DNA of 64,000 bases from an uncultured Ruminococcus sp. (GTDB lineage Bacteria; Bacillota; Clostridia; Oscillospirales; Ruminococcaceae). Under the pieces are notes generated by a model. That model made no database searches and was not told the origin of the DNA. It saw only the letters and a list, made by a program, of their open reading frames with translations. The DNA lies in the NCBI GenBank assembly GCA_934474025.1, contig CAKSMF010000002.1, positions 186,001 through 250,000 on the forward strand, in the 5' to 3' direction. Made by a program: the position numbers and the translations under genes. Positions 18,385 to 27,011 of this stretch are shown piece after piece; the stretch's first letter is position 1, and every line of letters starts with the position of its first letter.

Positions 18385-18588
18385 TTAGTCCTCCTTTGAT
18401 TTATAGTAAAGCATACAATGACAGAATCCTTCAAAATTAGGGTCTGCAATCTGGTCACGAAATTCTTTGCACATACATTTATTTTCTGGAGTGCGTGGAA
18501 TCCTGCACGGACAATAACCATCTTTTTTAGCGAGTCCCTCTTTTATGCGTGCAACCATTTCTTTATCAGGATTAAGAGTTATTTTCAT
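18385..18588 (-). CDS. Ferredoxin-thioredoxin reductase catalytic-subunit-like protein
   Basis: A 67-residue protein with the complete six-cysteine FTR pattern: CPCR, CMC, and CHCML. In the family these residues hold a [4Fe-4S] cluster next to a redox-active disulfide that reduces thioredoxin with electrons from ferredoxin. The length is short, with no variable subunit beside it, as in the minimal forms of anaerobes. Direct coupling to trxA supports a ferredoxin-to-thioredoxin route. Confidence 0.85.
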   Translation of the reverse strand: MKITLNPDKEMVARIKEGLAKKDGYCPCRIPRTPENKCMCKEFRDQIADPNFEGFCHCMLYYKSKED

Positions 18589-18671
18589 AATTCAGTCCTC
18601 CTTTATTATTTGTTTTTTTAAGCAGATTTATTTTGTTTGTCTGTCTGTTTATTTTTTTCAATCCACAGTCG

Positions 18672-19847
18672 TTAATTCACAGAAACTGACAAGTCCTTTA
18701 AAAGTTCGTCTGCCAATGCTTCAATCTGAGATATGTTTTCCGGTTTGACAGCGGATTTTATAGTTACAGTGTTTTCAGTCCACTTGATATTTTTTGATTT
18801 CTGAAACATCTCACGCATAACTTTTCCGGCAGTGATTGCCCATGAACCATTTTCAATAATACCGATTGTACGGTTCTGATAGTTTCTTTCTGTAAGCGAT
18901 AAAATGAAGTGTTTCATAAATGGGAAAATATCAGCGTTATATGTAGGAGATGCAAGTACAAGTTTTCCGTATCTGAATGCATCTTCAACAGCCTCTGCCA
19001 TATCTTCACGGGCAAGGTCACATAATACAACTTTCGGACAGCCTTTTTCTTTAAGCTTGTCCGCAAGAATTTTAACAGCCTTTTTTGTATTTCCGTAAAC
19101 TGATGTGTAAGCAATCATAATACCGTCGCTTTCCACGCCGTATGAAGACCATGTATTATAAAGTCCGAGATAGTAACCGAGATTTTCCGTAAGCACTGGA
19201 CCATGCAGAGAACAAATAGTTTTAATATCAAATCCGGAAACTTTTTTCAGAATCGTCTGAACTTGTACACCATATTTTCCGACAATGCCAAAATAATAAC
19301 GTCGTGCTTCACAAGCCCAGTCCTCATCAATATCAGTCGCACCGAATTTCCCGAAAGCATCAGCGGAAAATAAAACTTTTTCTGTACTTTCGTAAGTGAA
19401 CATTACTTCAGGCCAATGAACCATTGGAGCAAATATAAATTGAAGTGTATGTTTACCGAGTGAAAGAGTATCATTTTCTTTTACAACGAGTTTGTTTAAA
19501 GAATCGGTATCATCAAAGAAATTTTTCATCATAACGAAAGTCTTTGCATTTCCGACAATAGTAGTATTCGGAAATACTTTCATGAAATTCATGATATTTG
19601 CAGAATGGTCAGGTTCCATATGCTGAATTATAAGATAATCCGGAGTTCTGCCGTTAAGTACAGTTTCAATGTTCTTTAGCCATTTTTCTGAAAAGTTTCC
19701 GTCAACTGTATCGAGTACAGCAATTTTTTCATCTATTATAACATATGAATTATATGCCATGCCGTTTGGAACAGTGTACTGTCCTTCAAAAAGGTCAATA
19801 TCATGGTCATTCACACCAACATTAAAAATATCATCTGTAATATTCAT
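18672..19847 (-). CDS. fprA: A-type flavoprotein (flavodiiron protein, FprA)
   Basis: Reduces O2 or NO to protect anaerobes. The 391-residue protein has an N-terminal metallo-beta-lactamase-like diiron domain (HMEPDHSANI, HWPEVMFTYE, SADAFGKFG, CSLHGP) and a C-terminal flavodoxin domain (YTSVYGNTKKAVKIL, SPTYNADIFPFMKHF, GSWAITAGK). There is no rubredoxin tail. I take the ATG of MNITDD because AGAGGTG lies 8 nt upstream; the ATG six codons earlier overlaps it. It shares the leftward oxidative-stress group with trxA. Confidence 0.94.
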   Translation of the reverse strand: MNITDDIFNVGVNDHDIDLFEGQYTVPNGMAYNSYVIIDEKIAVLDTVDGNFSEKWLKNIETVLNGRTPDYLIIQHMEPDHSANIMNFMKVFPNTTIVGNAKTFVMMKNFFDDTDSLNKLVVKENDTLSLGKHTLQFIFAPMVHWPEVMFTYESTEKVLFSADAFGKFGATDIDEDWACEARRYYFGIVGKYGVQVQTILKKVSGFDIKTICSLHGPVLTENLGYYLGLYNTWSSYGVESDGIMIAYTSVYGNTKKAVKILADKLKEKGCPKVVLCDLAREDMAEAVEDAFRYGKLVLASPTYNADIFPFMKHFILSLTERNYQNRTIGIIENGSWAITAGKVMREMFQKSKNIKWTENTVTIKSAVKPENISQIEALADELLKDLSVSVN

Positions 19848-20199
19848 TTTATGCACCTCTTTCAATAAAGATTATAATGTTATTATATCACAAATCAATT
19901 TGTAATAAAAGTACTTTAAAGGAAATTTCTATATATTATTATTTAATAAGGCGGAAGATTTAAACAATAATTTTTATAGTTATTTTCTACAAAAAAATGC
20001 ATCATTTAAATATTTTGAATCGAAAAGAAAAAATAGGATTTTTTGGCTGAAAACAGGTGCAATTGAATATTATTACAATTGTTGCCAAATATGTATTTGA
20101 TGATGTTTTTTTTAGATGTTATTTTCCACAAATTAAAAGTATTATATTTGTTTGTTTCGCTAAAATCAGCGAAAAAATGACATTTAGGGCTTGCAAATA

Positions 20200-20228
20200 T
20201 TGACAAACAATTTGCCAAACTGTATAAT
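20200..20228 (+). promoter_or_regulatory. Promoter of the Ca-ATPase/TerD operon
   Basis: TTGACA (20200-20205), 17-nt spacer, TATAAT (20223-20228). A short inverted repeat GCAAAT...ATTTGC brackets the -35 box and could be an operator. The rest of the 19848-20296 gap is AT-rich with no gene. Confidence 0.8.
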
Positions 20229-20296
20229 AATATGTAAGTATTGCAAATCATTTTGCTTTACTTGAGAATCTATTAAAAAAGAAGGAGAAAGTCTGC

Positions 20297-22891
20297 ATGA
20301 ATCTTAATGGACTGTCCAAACATGAGGTTGAAGAAAGCCGTAAAAAATACGGTGACAACAACCTGACACAAATTCCACCTGACCCGCTATGGAAAAAAAT
20401 TCTTGGTGGTTTTAAAGACCCTATGATTATGATACTTCTTGTTGCATTGGTAATACAGGTTGTATTGTTTATTATGGGAGAGGCTGACTGGTTTGAACCA
20501 GTTGGAATACTTATTGCAATACTCATTGCTAATGGTGTTTCATCAATCAGCGAGTATAAACAGGAAAATAAAGCTTCTGCACTCAAGGAAGAGGAAGAGT
20601 CTAAAGAAACTGCTAAAGTTATACGTGACGGAAAGCTTGCTGAAATTCACGTAAGTGAAGTAGTTGTAGGTGATATAGTTTACTTACAGGCTGGTGATAA
20701 AATAGCAGCAGACGGCGAAATTGTTGAAGGTGAAGTGAAAGTTGACCAAGCTGCACTTAACGGTGAAACAGAAGAAGCTACAAAACGTCCTGTAAATGCC
20801 GGCGAAAGCTATAACACAAAGGATTTGCTTAACAAACATTATGCTTATCGTGGTACAGTTGTTTGTGGCGGTGAAGCTCATATGCAAGTTAAAGTCGTTG
20901 GCGATAAGACTTTATTCGGCGAACTCGCCCTTGAAGTTCAGGAAGACACTAGAGCAACACCTTTACAGGTTAAACTTGCTAAACTTGCTAAACAGATTTC
21001 TACATTCGGATATATCGGAGCAATTGCTATTATTGCTGGTATTATGTTAAAGACTGTTATCAGCGGTGAAGCTCCGTCAAGTGTTATTGAATGGATAAAG
21101 CTTTTTATTGAAGCTATTACAGTGGCAGTTACAATTATAGTATGTGCAGTTCCGGAAGGTCTGCCGATGCTTACTTCAATACTTCTTTCATTCCAGAGTA
21201 TTAAGATGTCAAAGGATAACGTACTTGTAAGAAAAATCAATGGTCTTGAAACTGCCGGAAGTCTTAGTTTGCTTTTCAGTGATAAAACAGGTACAATTAC
21301 AGAGGGTAAGCTTTCAGTAGTAGAATTTATTACAGGTGACCTTACTAAATTTTCTAATCTTTCGGATACATCTGAAAAATTCCTTGACGATATAGTAGTT
21401 GGTGCAGGTGTGAACAACAGTGCTTCTGCAAGTGACGGAACAGTTATCGGTGGTAACAGCACAGACCGTGCATTAATGAATTTCATAATAAATGCAAAAG
21501 CTGAAAACAAAATCAACAAAGATGAAGTAACTAACTTTAGTTCATTTGATTCAACTAAGAAAATGTCAAGTGTAACTATTTCAAGAAATGGAAACAGTTA
21601 TACTTATGTAAAGGGTGCTCCTGAAAAACTTCTTTTAAGATGTACACAGTATGTTGATTCAAATGGCAATGTAAATTCTCTTGCAAATCATGATGCAATT
21701 ACAGCTTACATTGACGAACAGGCAGGACGTTCAATGAGACTTCTTGCTGTTGCAAAGCGTGATGGTGACAGTGATGAGGGAGATTTAACACTTGTCTGTA
21801 TCCTTTGTATCAGAGATAATGTTCGTAAAGAAGCTGTTACCGCTATTAAAGAAGTACAAAACGCTGGTATTCAGGTTGTAATGGTAACAGGTGACAGAAA
21901 AGAAACTGCTGTTGCAATTGCAAAAGAAGCAGGATTAATTAAAAATTCAAGTGATGTTGCACTTACATCAGCAGAACTTAATGAAAAATCCGATGAAGAA
22001 CTTAAAAAGATTATTCCGGATTTGAGAGTAGTTGCCCGTGCATTGCCGACAGATAAGAGCCGTCTTGTACGTTGTGCTCAGGAACTCGATTATGTAGTAG
22101 GAATGACCGGCGACGGTGTAAACGATTCTCCGGCACTCAAAAAGGCAGACGTTGGTTTTGCAATGGGCAGTGGTACTGAAGTTGCAAAAGAAGCCGGCGA
22201 TATTACAATTCTTGATGATAACTTCTCATCTATCGAAAAAGCTATTCTTTATGGACGTACAATGTTCAAGGGAATCAGAAAGTTCCTTATATTCCAGCTT
22301 ACTGTTAACGTTGCAGCAGTTCTCACTTGTTTCTTAGGTCCACTTTTTGGCGAACCTACTATGCTTACCGTTATTCAGCTTCTTCTTGTAAATCTTGCAA
22401 TGGATACACTCGCAGCTATTGCATTCGGAAGCGAACCTGCTCTCAAGGAATACATGAAAGACAGACCTATTCCACGAAATGAAAGCATTGTAAGCAAATC
22501 AATGCTTATACAGGTAATAATCAGCGGACTTTATATTACAGCACTTTGTCTCTGTATAAGATTTGTTCCGATGTTCAGAGAAATCTTTGGCAATGTAGAT
22601 GACACTTATTTAAGGTCAGCACTTTTTGCAACATTCATGATGGCAATTACATTTAATGGTTTCAATGCACGTACAAACAATATCAATGTATTTGAACACA
22701 TGGGACGTAATAAAAACTTCCTTCGTGTAATGGTAACATTACTTGTAATACAATTTGTATTTGTAACATTTGGCGGAGAGTTCCTCAGTGTTGAAGCACT
22801 TAATCTTAAAACATGGTTAATCTGTATCGTACTTGCATTTATGGTTGTTCCGATTGACATAGTAAGAAAGTTAGTTACTAATAAAAAATAA
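20297..22891 (+). CDS. P-type cation (Ca2+) ATPase
   Basis: An 864-residue P2-type ATPase. It carries the TGE-equivalent loop (AALNGETEEATKRP), the PEGLP membrane motif (VPEGLPMLTSILL), the phosphorylation site LLFSDKTGTITEGK near residue 332, KGAPEKLL, and the hinge MTGDGVNDSPALKKADVGFAMGSGTEVAKEAGDI. Ten membrane helices are expected; six follow the hinge. PEGLP in TM4 and the overall layout favour calcium export over Na/K. Two TerD-family Ca-binding proteins follow closely, hinting at a shared calcium-linked stress role. Confidence 0.9.
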   Translation: MNLNGLSKHEVEESRKKYGDNNLTQIPPDPLWKKILGGFKDPMIMILLVALVIQVVLFIMGEADWFEPVGILIAILIANGVSSISEYKQENKASALKEEEESKETAKVIRDGKLAEIHVSEVVVGDIVYLQAGDKIAADGEIVEGEVKVDQAALNGETEEATKRPVNAGESYNTKDLLNKHYAYRGTVVCGGEAHMQVKVVGDKTLFGELALEVQEDTRATPLQVKLAKLAKQISTFGYIGAIAIIAGIMLKTVISGEAPSSVIEWIKLFIEAITVAVTIIVCAVPEGLPMLTSILLSFQSIKMSKDNVLVRKINGLETAGSLSLLFSDKTGTITEGKLSVVEFITGDLTKFSNLSDTSEKFLDDIVVGAGVNNSASASDGTVIGGNSTDRALMNFIINAKAENKINKDEVTNFSSFDSTKKMSSVTISRNGNSYTYVKGAPEKLLLRCTQYVDSNGNVNSLANHDAITAYIDEQAGRSMRLLAVAKRDGDSDEGDLTLVCILCIRDNVRKEAVTAIKEVQNAGIQVVMVTGDRKETAVAIAKEAGLIKNSSDVALTSAELNEKSDEELKKIIPDLRVVARALPTDKSRLVRCAQELDYVVGMTGDGVNDSPALKKADVGFAMGSGTEVAKEAGDITILDDNFSSIEKAILYGRTMFKGIRKFLIFQLTVNVAAVLTCFLGPLFGEPTMLTVIQLLLVNLAMDTLAAIAFGSEPALKEYMKDRPIPRNESIVSKSMLIQVIISGLYITALCLCIRFVPMFREIFGNVDDTYLRSALFATFMMAITFNGFNARTNNINVFEHMGRNKNFLRVMVTLLVIQFVFVTFGGEFLSVEALNLKTWLICIVLAFMVVPIDIVRKLVTNKK

Positions 22892-22905
22892 AGGAGGAAT
22901 AAATT

Positions 22906-23520
22906 TTGAGTATTAATCTTCAGAAAGGTCAGAAAATTGACCTCACCAAAGGCGGCGGCGGACTTAGAAAAGTTATGGTCGGACTCGGTTGGGACGAAGT
23001 TAAACAAACAGGTGGATTTTTTAGTTCATTGTTCAAATCACAGCCGGCTAATATTGACTGCGATGCTTCTGCAATCATATGCGGTCAGGACGGAAAACTC
23101 ATAAGCAATGATGCAAAGCAAAGTATAGTTTACTTTGGAAATCTTAAACACCCCAGTGGTGCAATTATACATCAGGGTGATAACCTTACCGGTGCAGGTG
23201 ACGGCGATGACGAACAAATTATGGTTGATATAAGCCGTTTGCCGTCCGATGTAAGCAAAGTAGTATTTGTTGTAAATATCTATGATGCCCGCCGAAAGGG
23301 TCAGCATTTCGGAATGATTGAAAATGCATTTATCCGACTTGTTAATATGGATAATAATCAGGAAATATGCCGTTATAATCTTTCTGAAAACTACAACAAT
23401 ATGACCGGACTTATAGTAGGTGAAATTTACCGCAGGGGCAGTGAATGGAAATTCAATGCAATCGGACAGCCTGTTAAAGAAGCAAGCCGTCTTGATGCAC
23501 TTCTTGCACTTTACAGATAA
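22906..23520 (+). CDS. TerD-family (tellurite-resistance/stress) protein
   Basis: A 204-residue TerD-domain protein starting at TTG (AGGAGG 8 nt upstream): SINLQKGQKIDLTKGGGGLRKVMVGLGWD, the acidic calcium-binding region DNLTGAGDGDDEQI, and the terminal GEIYRRGSEWKFNAIGQ. A short insertion near residue 40 (GGFFSSLFKSQ) interrupts the usual DLDAS strand. It lies 14 nt behind the Ca-ATPase in the same operon. TerD proteins bind Ca2+; their biochemical role is unsettled. Confidence 0.9.
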   Translation: MSINLQKGQKIDLTKGGGGLRKVMVGLGWDEVKQTGGFFSSLFKSQPANIDCDASAIICGQDGKLISNDAKQSIVYFGNLKHPSGAIIHQGDNLTGAGDGDDEQIMVDISRLPSDVSKVVFVVNIYDARRKGQHFGMIENAFIRLVNMDNNQEICRYNLSENYNNMTGLIVGEIYRRGSEWKFNAIGQPVKEASRLDALLALYR

Positions 23521-23542
23521 AATAGTTTCAGTTTAATAAAAA

Positions 23543-23566
23543 ATCCCCATCTTTTCAGGTGGGGAT
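23543..23566 (+). terminator. Hairpin after first terD gene
   Basis: ATCCCCA ... TGGGGAT hairpin. The downstream side has few Ts, so as a rightward terminator it is weak. Confidence 0.4.
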
Positions 23567-23583
23567 ATTATATAGTGTTATAC

Positions 23584-23612
23584 TTGACAAATTAAAAAAT
23601 ATATGATATTCT
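23584..23612 (+). promoter_or_regulatory. Promoter for second terD gene
   Basis: TTGACA (23584-23589), 17-nt spacer, TATTCT (23607-23612), 48 nt upstream of the start codon. Confidence 0.6.
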
Positions 23613-23659
23613 GTAGGTAATCCATTAAATGTAAATGTTTTTGAAAGGGAGGATTTAAA

Positions 23660-24244
23660 ATGGCAATCAATTTACAAAAAGGTCAGCGTTATGCCTTTGA
23701 TAATTCAATGAAACTTGCTCTTGTTGGTCTCGGTTGGGACACTAATCGTTATGACGGCGGATATGATTTTGACCTTGATGCATCAGCTTTCATGCTCGGA
23801 GAAAACGGTAAACTTTTAAGAGATGAGGACTTTGTTTTTTACAATAACCTTAGCGGACGTGATGGTGCAGTAATTCATACGGGTGATAATCTTACCGGTG
23901 AGGGTGAAGGCGATGACGAAGTTATAATAATTGACTTTGAAAAAATTCCTTCCGAAATTAAAAAAATAGCTATTTGTGTAACTATTCATGAAGCAGAAGA
24001 ACGCCGTCAGAATTTCGGACAGGTTTCAAATGCTTATATACGTGTGGCAAAAATGAAAAATGATTCTGATATGGCAGGCGAAACTGTATTGAGATTTGAC
24101 CTTGAAGAAGAATTTTCTATAGAAACAGCACTTGTTGTTGCAGAGTTCTATTTAAGAAACGGTGAATGGAAATTTAATGCTATAGGTTCAGGATATCAGG
24201 GCGGACTTGCTTCAATAGTGCGTTCCTATGGCGGAGATGTTTAA
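23660..24244 (+). CDS. TerD-family protein, second paralogue
   Basis: A 194-residue canonical TerD protein: MAINLQKGQRYAFDNSMKLALVGLGWD, DFDLDASAFMLGENGKLL, HTGDNLTGEGEGDDE and FYLRNGEWKFNAIGSGYQGGL. Unlike the preceding paralogue it has the uninterrupted FDLDAS strand. It has its own promoter, so the two copies can be expressed separately. Confidence 0.93.
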   Translation: MAINLQKGQRYAFDNSMKLALVGLGWDTNRYDGGYDFDLDASAFMLGENGKLLRDEDFVFYNNLSGRDGAVIHTGDNLTGEGEGDDEVIIIDFEKIPSEIKKIAICVTIHEAEERRQNFGQVSNAYIRVAKMKNDSDMAGETVLRFDLEEEFSIETALVVAEFYLRNGEWKFNAIGSGYQGGLASIVRSYGGDV

Positions 24245-24262
24245 TTGATTTTAGTAAGAGTT

Positions 24263-25212
24263 TCAGAATAACATACTCACAGCGTTAATAATCATGCATA
24301 TCAAAATACCAGTAATGGTTGGCAGTGCAAAACTCAGGGCGGTCCATTTGAGACTGCCTGTTTCTTTTTTTATGGTCATGCAGGTTGTTGCACATGGAAA
24401 ATGAAACATAGTAAAAGTCATCATACATAAAGCTGTTTTTATAGTCCAACCGTTGTCGGCAAGTAATGCTTGAAGTTGAATTGTATCGGATATTTCAATT
24501 AAACTTCCCTGAGTAAGATAGGTCATAAGTATAATGGGAAAAACAATTTCATTAGCAGGAAATCCTAATATAAAAGCAATCAATATAACGCCGTCAAGTC
24601 CCATGAGGCTTGCGAAAGGGTCAAGGAAGTTCGCAACCACCGAAAGAATAGTATTATCACCGATATGTACATTTGCAAAAATCCATATCAGCAAACCACA
24701 AGGAACAGATGATACACAGGCTCTTGCAAGTACAAATACAGTCCGGTCAAAAATCGAACGCACAAGAACTTTAGTAAATTGTGGTTTTCTGTATGGCGGA
24801 AGTTCAAGAGTAAATGATGATGCAATACCTTTAAGAACAGTCATGGAAAGAACTTTTGACATAATAAGTGTCATAATAACACCAATAATTATTACTCCTA
24901 AAAGAATTATTGCGGAAAGTACACTTCCAGCGGTTACAAAAAACATTGTTATTATCATTATAATAGTGGGAAATCGTCCATTACATGGCACAAAATTATT
25001 GGTAAGTATAGCAATAAGTCTTTCACGGGGAGAATCTATAATTCGACAGCCAGTAACTCCACAGGCATTACAGCCAAATCCCATTGCCATTGTAATAGCT
25101 TGTTTTCCGCAGGCGTTTGCAAACCTGAAACCACGGTCAAGATTAAAAGCTATACGTGGCAGGTAACCAAAATCCTCCAACAGTGTGAACATCGGAAAAA
25201 ATATAGCCATGG
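24263..25212 (-). pseudogene. feoB: feoB, C-terminal part (gene split by the 13.2-kb element)
   Basis: About 316 codons of a ferrous-iron transporter FeoB: MAIFFPMFTLLEDFGYLPRIAF, GFGCNACGVTGCRIIDSPRERL (a FeoB pore motif), then several membrane helices. It lacks the GTPase domain, which lies at 38399-39505. Joining ...VSVMLPPMA (left of the cut) to IFFPMFTLLED across the shared AGCCATGG restores one frame of about 685 residues, the normal FeoB length. As it stands this half has no ribosome site and is unlikely to be made. Confidence 0.93.
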
Positions 25213-25362
25213 CTGACTACAAAAAAAGCCGATTAATGAGAAATCCACCTATCAGTTATTAAAATTATAATGCTTGTACACAATAAAATCAAGGTCATCA
25301 GAATAATTTTATTGTTTTAACATAAAAATGCTTAAATTTGCTTAATTGCGAAATAATGAAAT

Positions 25363-25419
25363 AAAAAAATGCTGTCAAGGGCGTGTAAACGTTCATTTTA
25401 CCCTTGACAGCATTTTTTT
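25363..25419. terminator. Strong bidirectional terminator at left end of the element
   Basis: Nineteen-base perfect inverted arms, AAAAAAATGCTGTCAAGGG and its complement, around a 19-nt loop. It would stop transcripts leaving the element leftward, including those from the outward promoter at 25564-25592. Confidence 0.9.
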
Positions 25420-25563
25420 ATGAATTATAATTGCAAAGCAAATTTAAGTATTTAACCGTCATATCTTTCATATGAATGAATATTATTTAACAATGAATCA
25501 GGCATAAAAAATTCGCTTAGTTAGCTCCTAAGCGACCAACAAATTATACTGCTTTATAAGAAT

Positions 25564-25592
25564 ATAATACAATATTCTATGAAAAAAGTCAA
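25564..25592 (-). promoter_or_regulatory. Outward-facing promoter inside the invertible segment
   Basis: On the minus strand TTGACT (25592-25587), 17-nt spacer, TATTAT (25569-25564). In the sequenced orientation it fires leftward into the terminator at 25363-25419. After inversion it would lie near 26840-26868 and face the HerA-like operon that starts at 27012. Confidence 0.75.
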
Positions 25593-25740
25593 TAAAAAAC
25601 ATTTGGAAATATTTCTAAATGTATTAAAATCAGCGATTTTCATAATGTGTTAATAGATTTTATGTACATAGTGTATAATTGATTTGTTGAAATAATTTTA
25701 TTCATGGTCAAAAAATGGGTATTTAAACAGGAGGTATAAT

Positions 25741-26832
25741 ATGTCAAGACACGGAGAAAACATAAGAAAACGAACTGACGGCAGGTGGGAAGGCAGATAT
25801 ATAGAATACTATTCAAGTAATGGTAAAGCTTGTTATCGTTCTGTATATGGTAAAACGTATTCAGAAACAAAAGAAAAACTAAAGCAATACAGAAAACTTT
25901 GTAACAAAAGTACAGATAACAAAATTACTATGGAAGAACTGTTCAAAGAATGGTTGAATATGAAAAGAGATACTATTAAATCATCTACAGAAGTTACCTA
26001 TAGTTATTTTATAGATAAACATTTTATTCCGTATTTCAAAAATTTAAAGGCAATGTATGTTACAAATGAACTCATTCAGGATTTTGTATCAAAAAATCCC
26101 AATTTATCCTCTAAAACTATATGTGATATGACTTCACTTTTAATTCAGATTATAAGATATGGGCAATCAAAAAGGTATATTAATTATTTTGATTTTAATT
26201 CTATTATATATCCCAAGTCACCAAGTGACGAATTACCAGTTTTAAAAAATTCAGAATTTATAAGACTTGTAAATTATGTTCAGACAAACTTTGAAATTCA
26301 GAAAATAGGCATTTTGTTGTCACTGTTTATGGGTATGCGTTTAGGTGAAATATGTGCATTACAATGGGAAGATATTAACTTTTCAGATGAAACAATTCAT
26401 ATCAGAAAAACAATACAGAGATTGAAAAATTTAGATATAAATGCAGAAACTAAAACAAAAATTGTAATTGATACTCCGAAAAGTCAGAAATCAATTCGTG
26501 ATATTCCTATACCGTCATTCTTGTTGACATTACTTAAAGAATATAAATCAGGTGAAAAAACGTATATTTTAACTTGTACCACTAATTATATTGAACCTCG
26601 TAATTACCAAAAGAAATTTAAAATTTATCTTGAAGAAGCTGGAATCTCTGATATAAATTTTCATGCATTAAGGCATACTTTTGCGACAAGAGCAGTTGAA
26701 CAGGGATTTGATATCAAAAGTTTAAGCGAAATCTTAGGTCATTCGAGTGTAAAATTTACAATGGAACGATATGTACACCCTTCAAATGAACATAAAAAAA
26801 TGAATCTTGAAAAGCTTGCAGTTTTCTATTAA
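25741..26832 (+). CDS. Tyrosine recombinase, probable DNA invertase of its own segment
   Basis: A 363-residue integrase-fold recombinase beginning MSRHGENIRKRTDGRWEGRY. It has an N-terminal SAM-like core-binding domain (about residues 60-150) and all catalytic residues: Arg in GMRLGEICALQWED, the HALRHTF box, GHSS and the nucleophile in RYVHPS. AGGAGG precedes the ATG and a TATAAT lies at 25674-25679. It sits between two inverted crossover sites rather than at the element boundary. The element already has a serine recombinase at the other end, so local inversion is its likelier job. Confidence 0.9.
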   Translation: MSRHGENIRKRTDGRWEGRYIEYYSSNGKACYRSVYGKTYSETKEKLKQYRKLCNKSTDNKITMEELFKEWLNMKRDTIKSSTEVTYSYFIDKHFIPYFKNLKAMYVTNELIQDFVSKNPNLSSKTICDMTSLLIQIIRYGQSKRYINYFDFNSIIYPKSPSDELPVLKNSEFIRLVNYVQTNFEIQKIGILLSLFMGMRLGEICALQWEDINFSDETIHIRKTIQRLKNLDINAETKTKIVIDTPKSQKSIRDIPIPSFLLTLLKEYKSGEKTYILTCTTNYIEPRNYQKKFKIYLEEAGISDINFHALRHTFATRAVEQGFDIKSLSEILGHSSVKFTMERYVHPSNEHKKMNLEKLAVFY

Positions 26833-27011
26833 TGGTCAAAATTATGGTCATACAACGCAAGTTTTTTGCTATTTTACGTAAATTATTAAGTAAAATTCGC
26901 TTAGGAGCTAACTAAGCGAATTAATAATTTATAATCATATTATTATAATAACTTATTCTGCTGAATTTATACAGATATAAGTTTAAATAACTATAAAGGA
27001 GTGTGATTTTT

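Larger units (their letters stand above)
25511..26921. repeat. Invertible segment bounded by 25-bp inverted recombination sites
   Basis: The 25 bases at 25511-25535 recur exactly, inverted, at 26897-26921. Each site has dyad arms (TTCGCTTAG / CTAAGCGA) around a 7-nt asymmetric spacer (TTAGCTC), the layout of a tyrosine-recombinase crossover site. The right copy extends to 11-bp perfect arms. The spacers are opposite in orientation, so recombination between the sites inverts the 1.4-kb segment, which contains the recombinase gene. Confidence 0.85.

Noticed and set aside
18659..18671. Remnant of the 192-bp miniature element after the flavoprotein gene
   Set aside because: Only about 13 bases (TTTCAATCCACAG) match the element's left end and nothing else around it does, so it may be chance.
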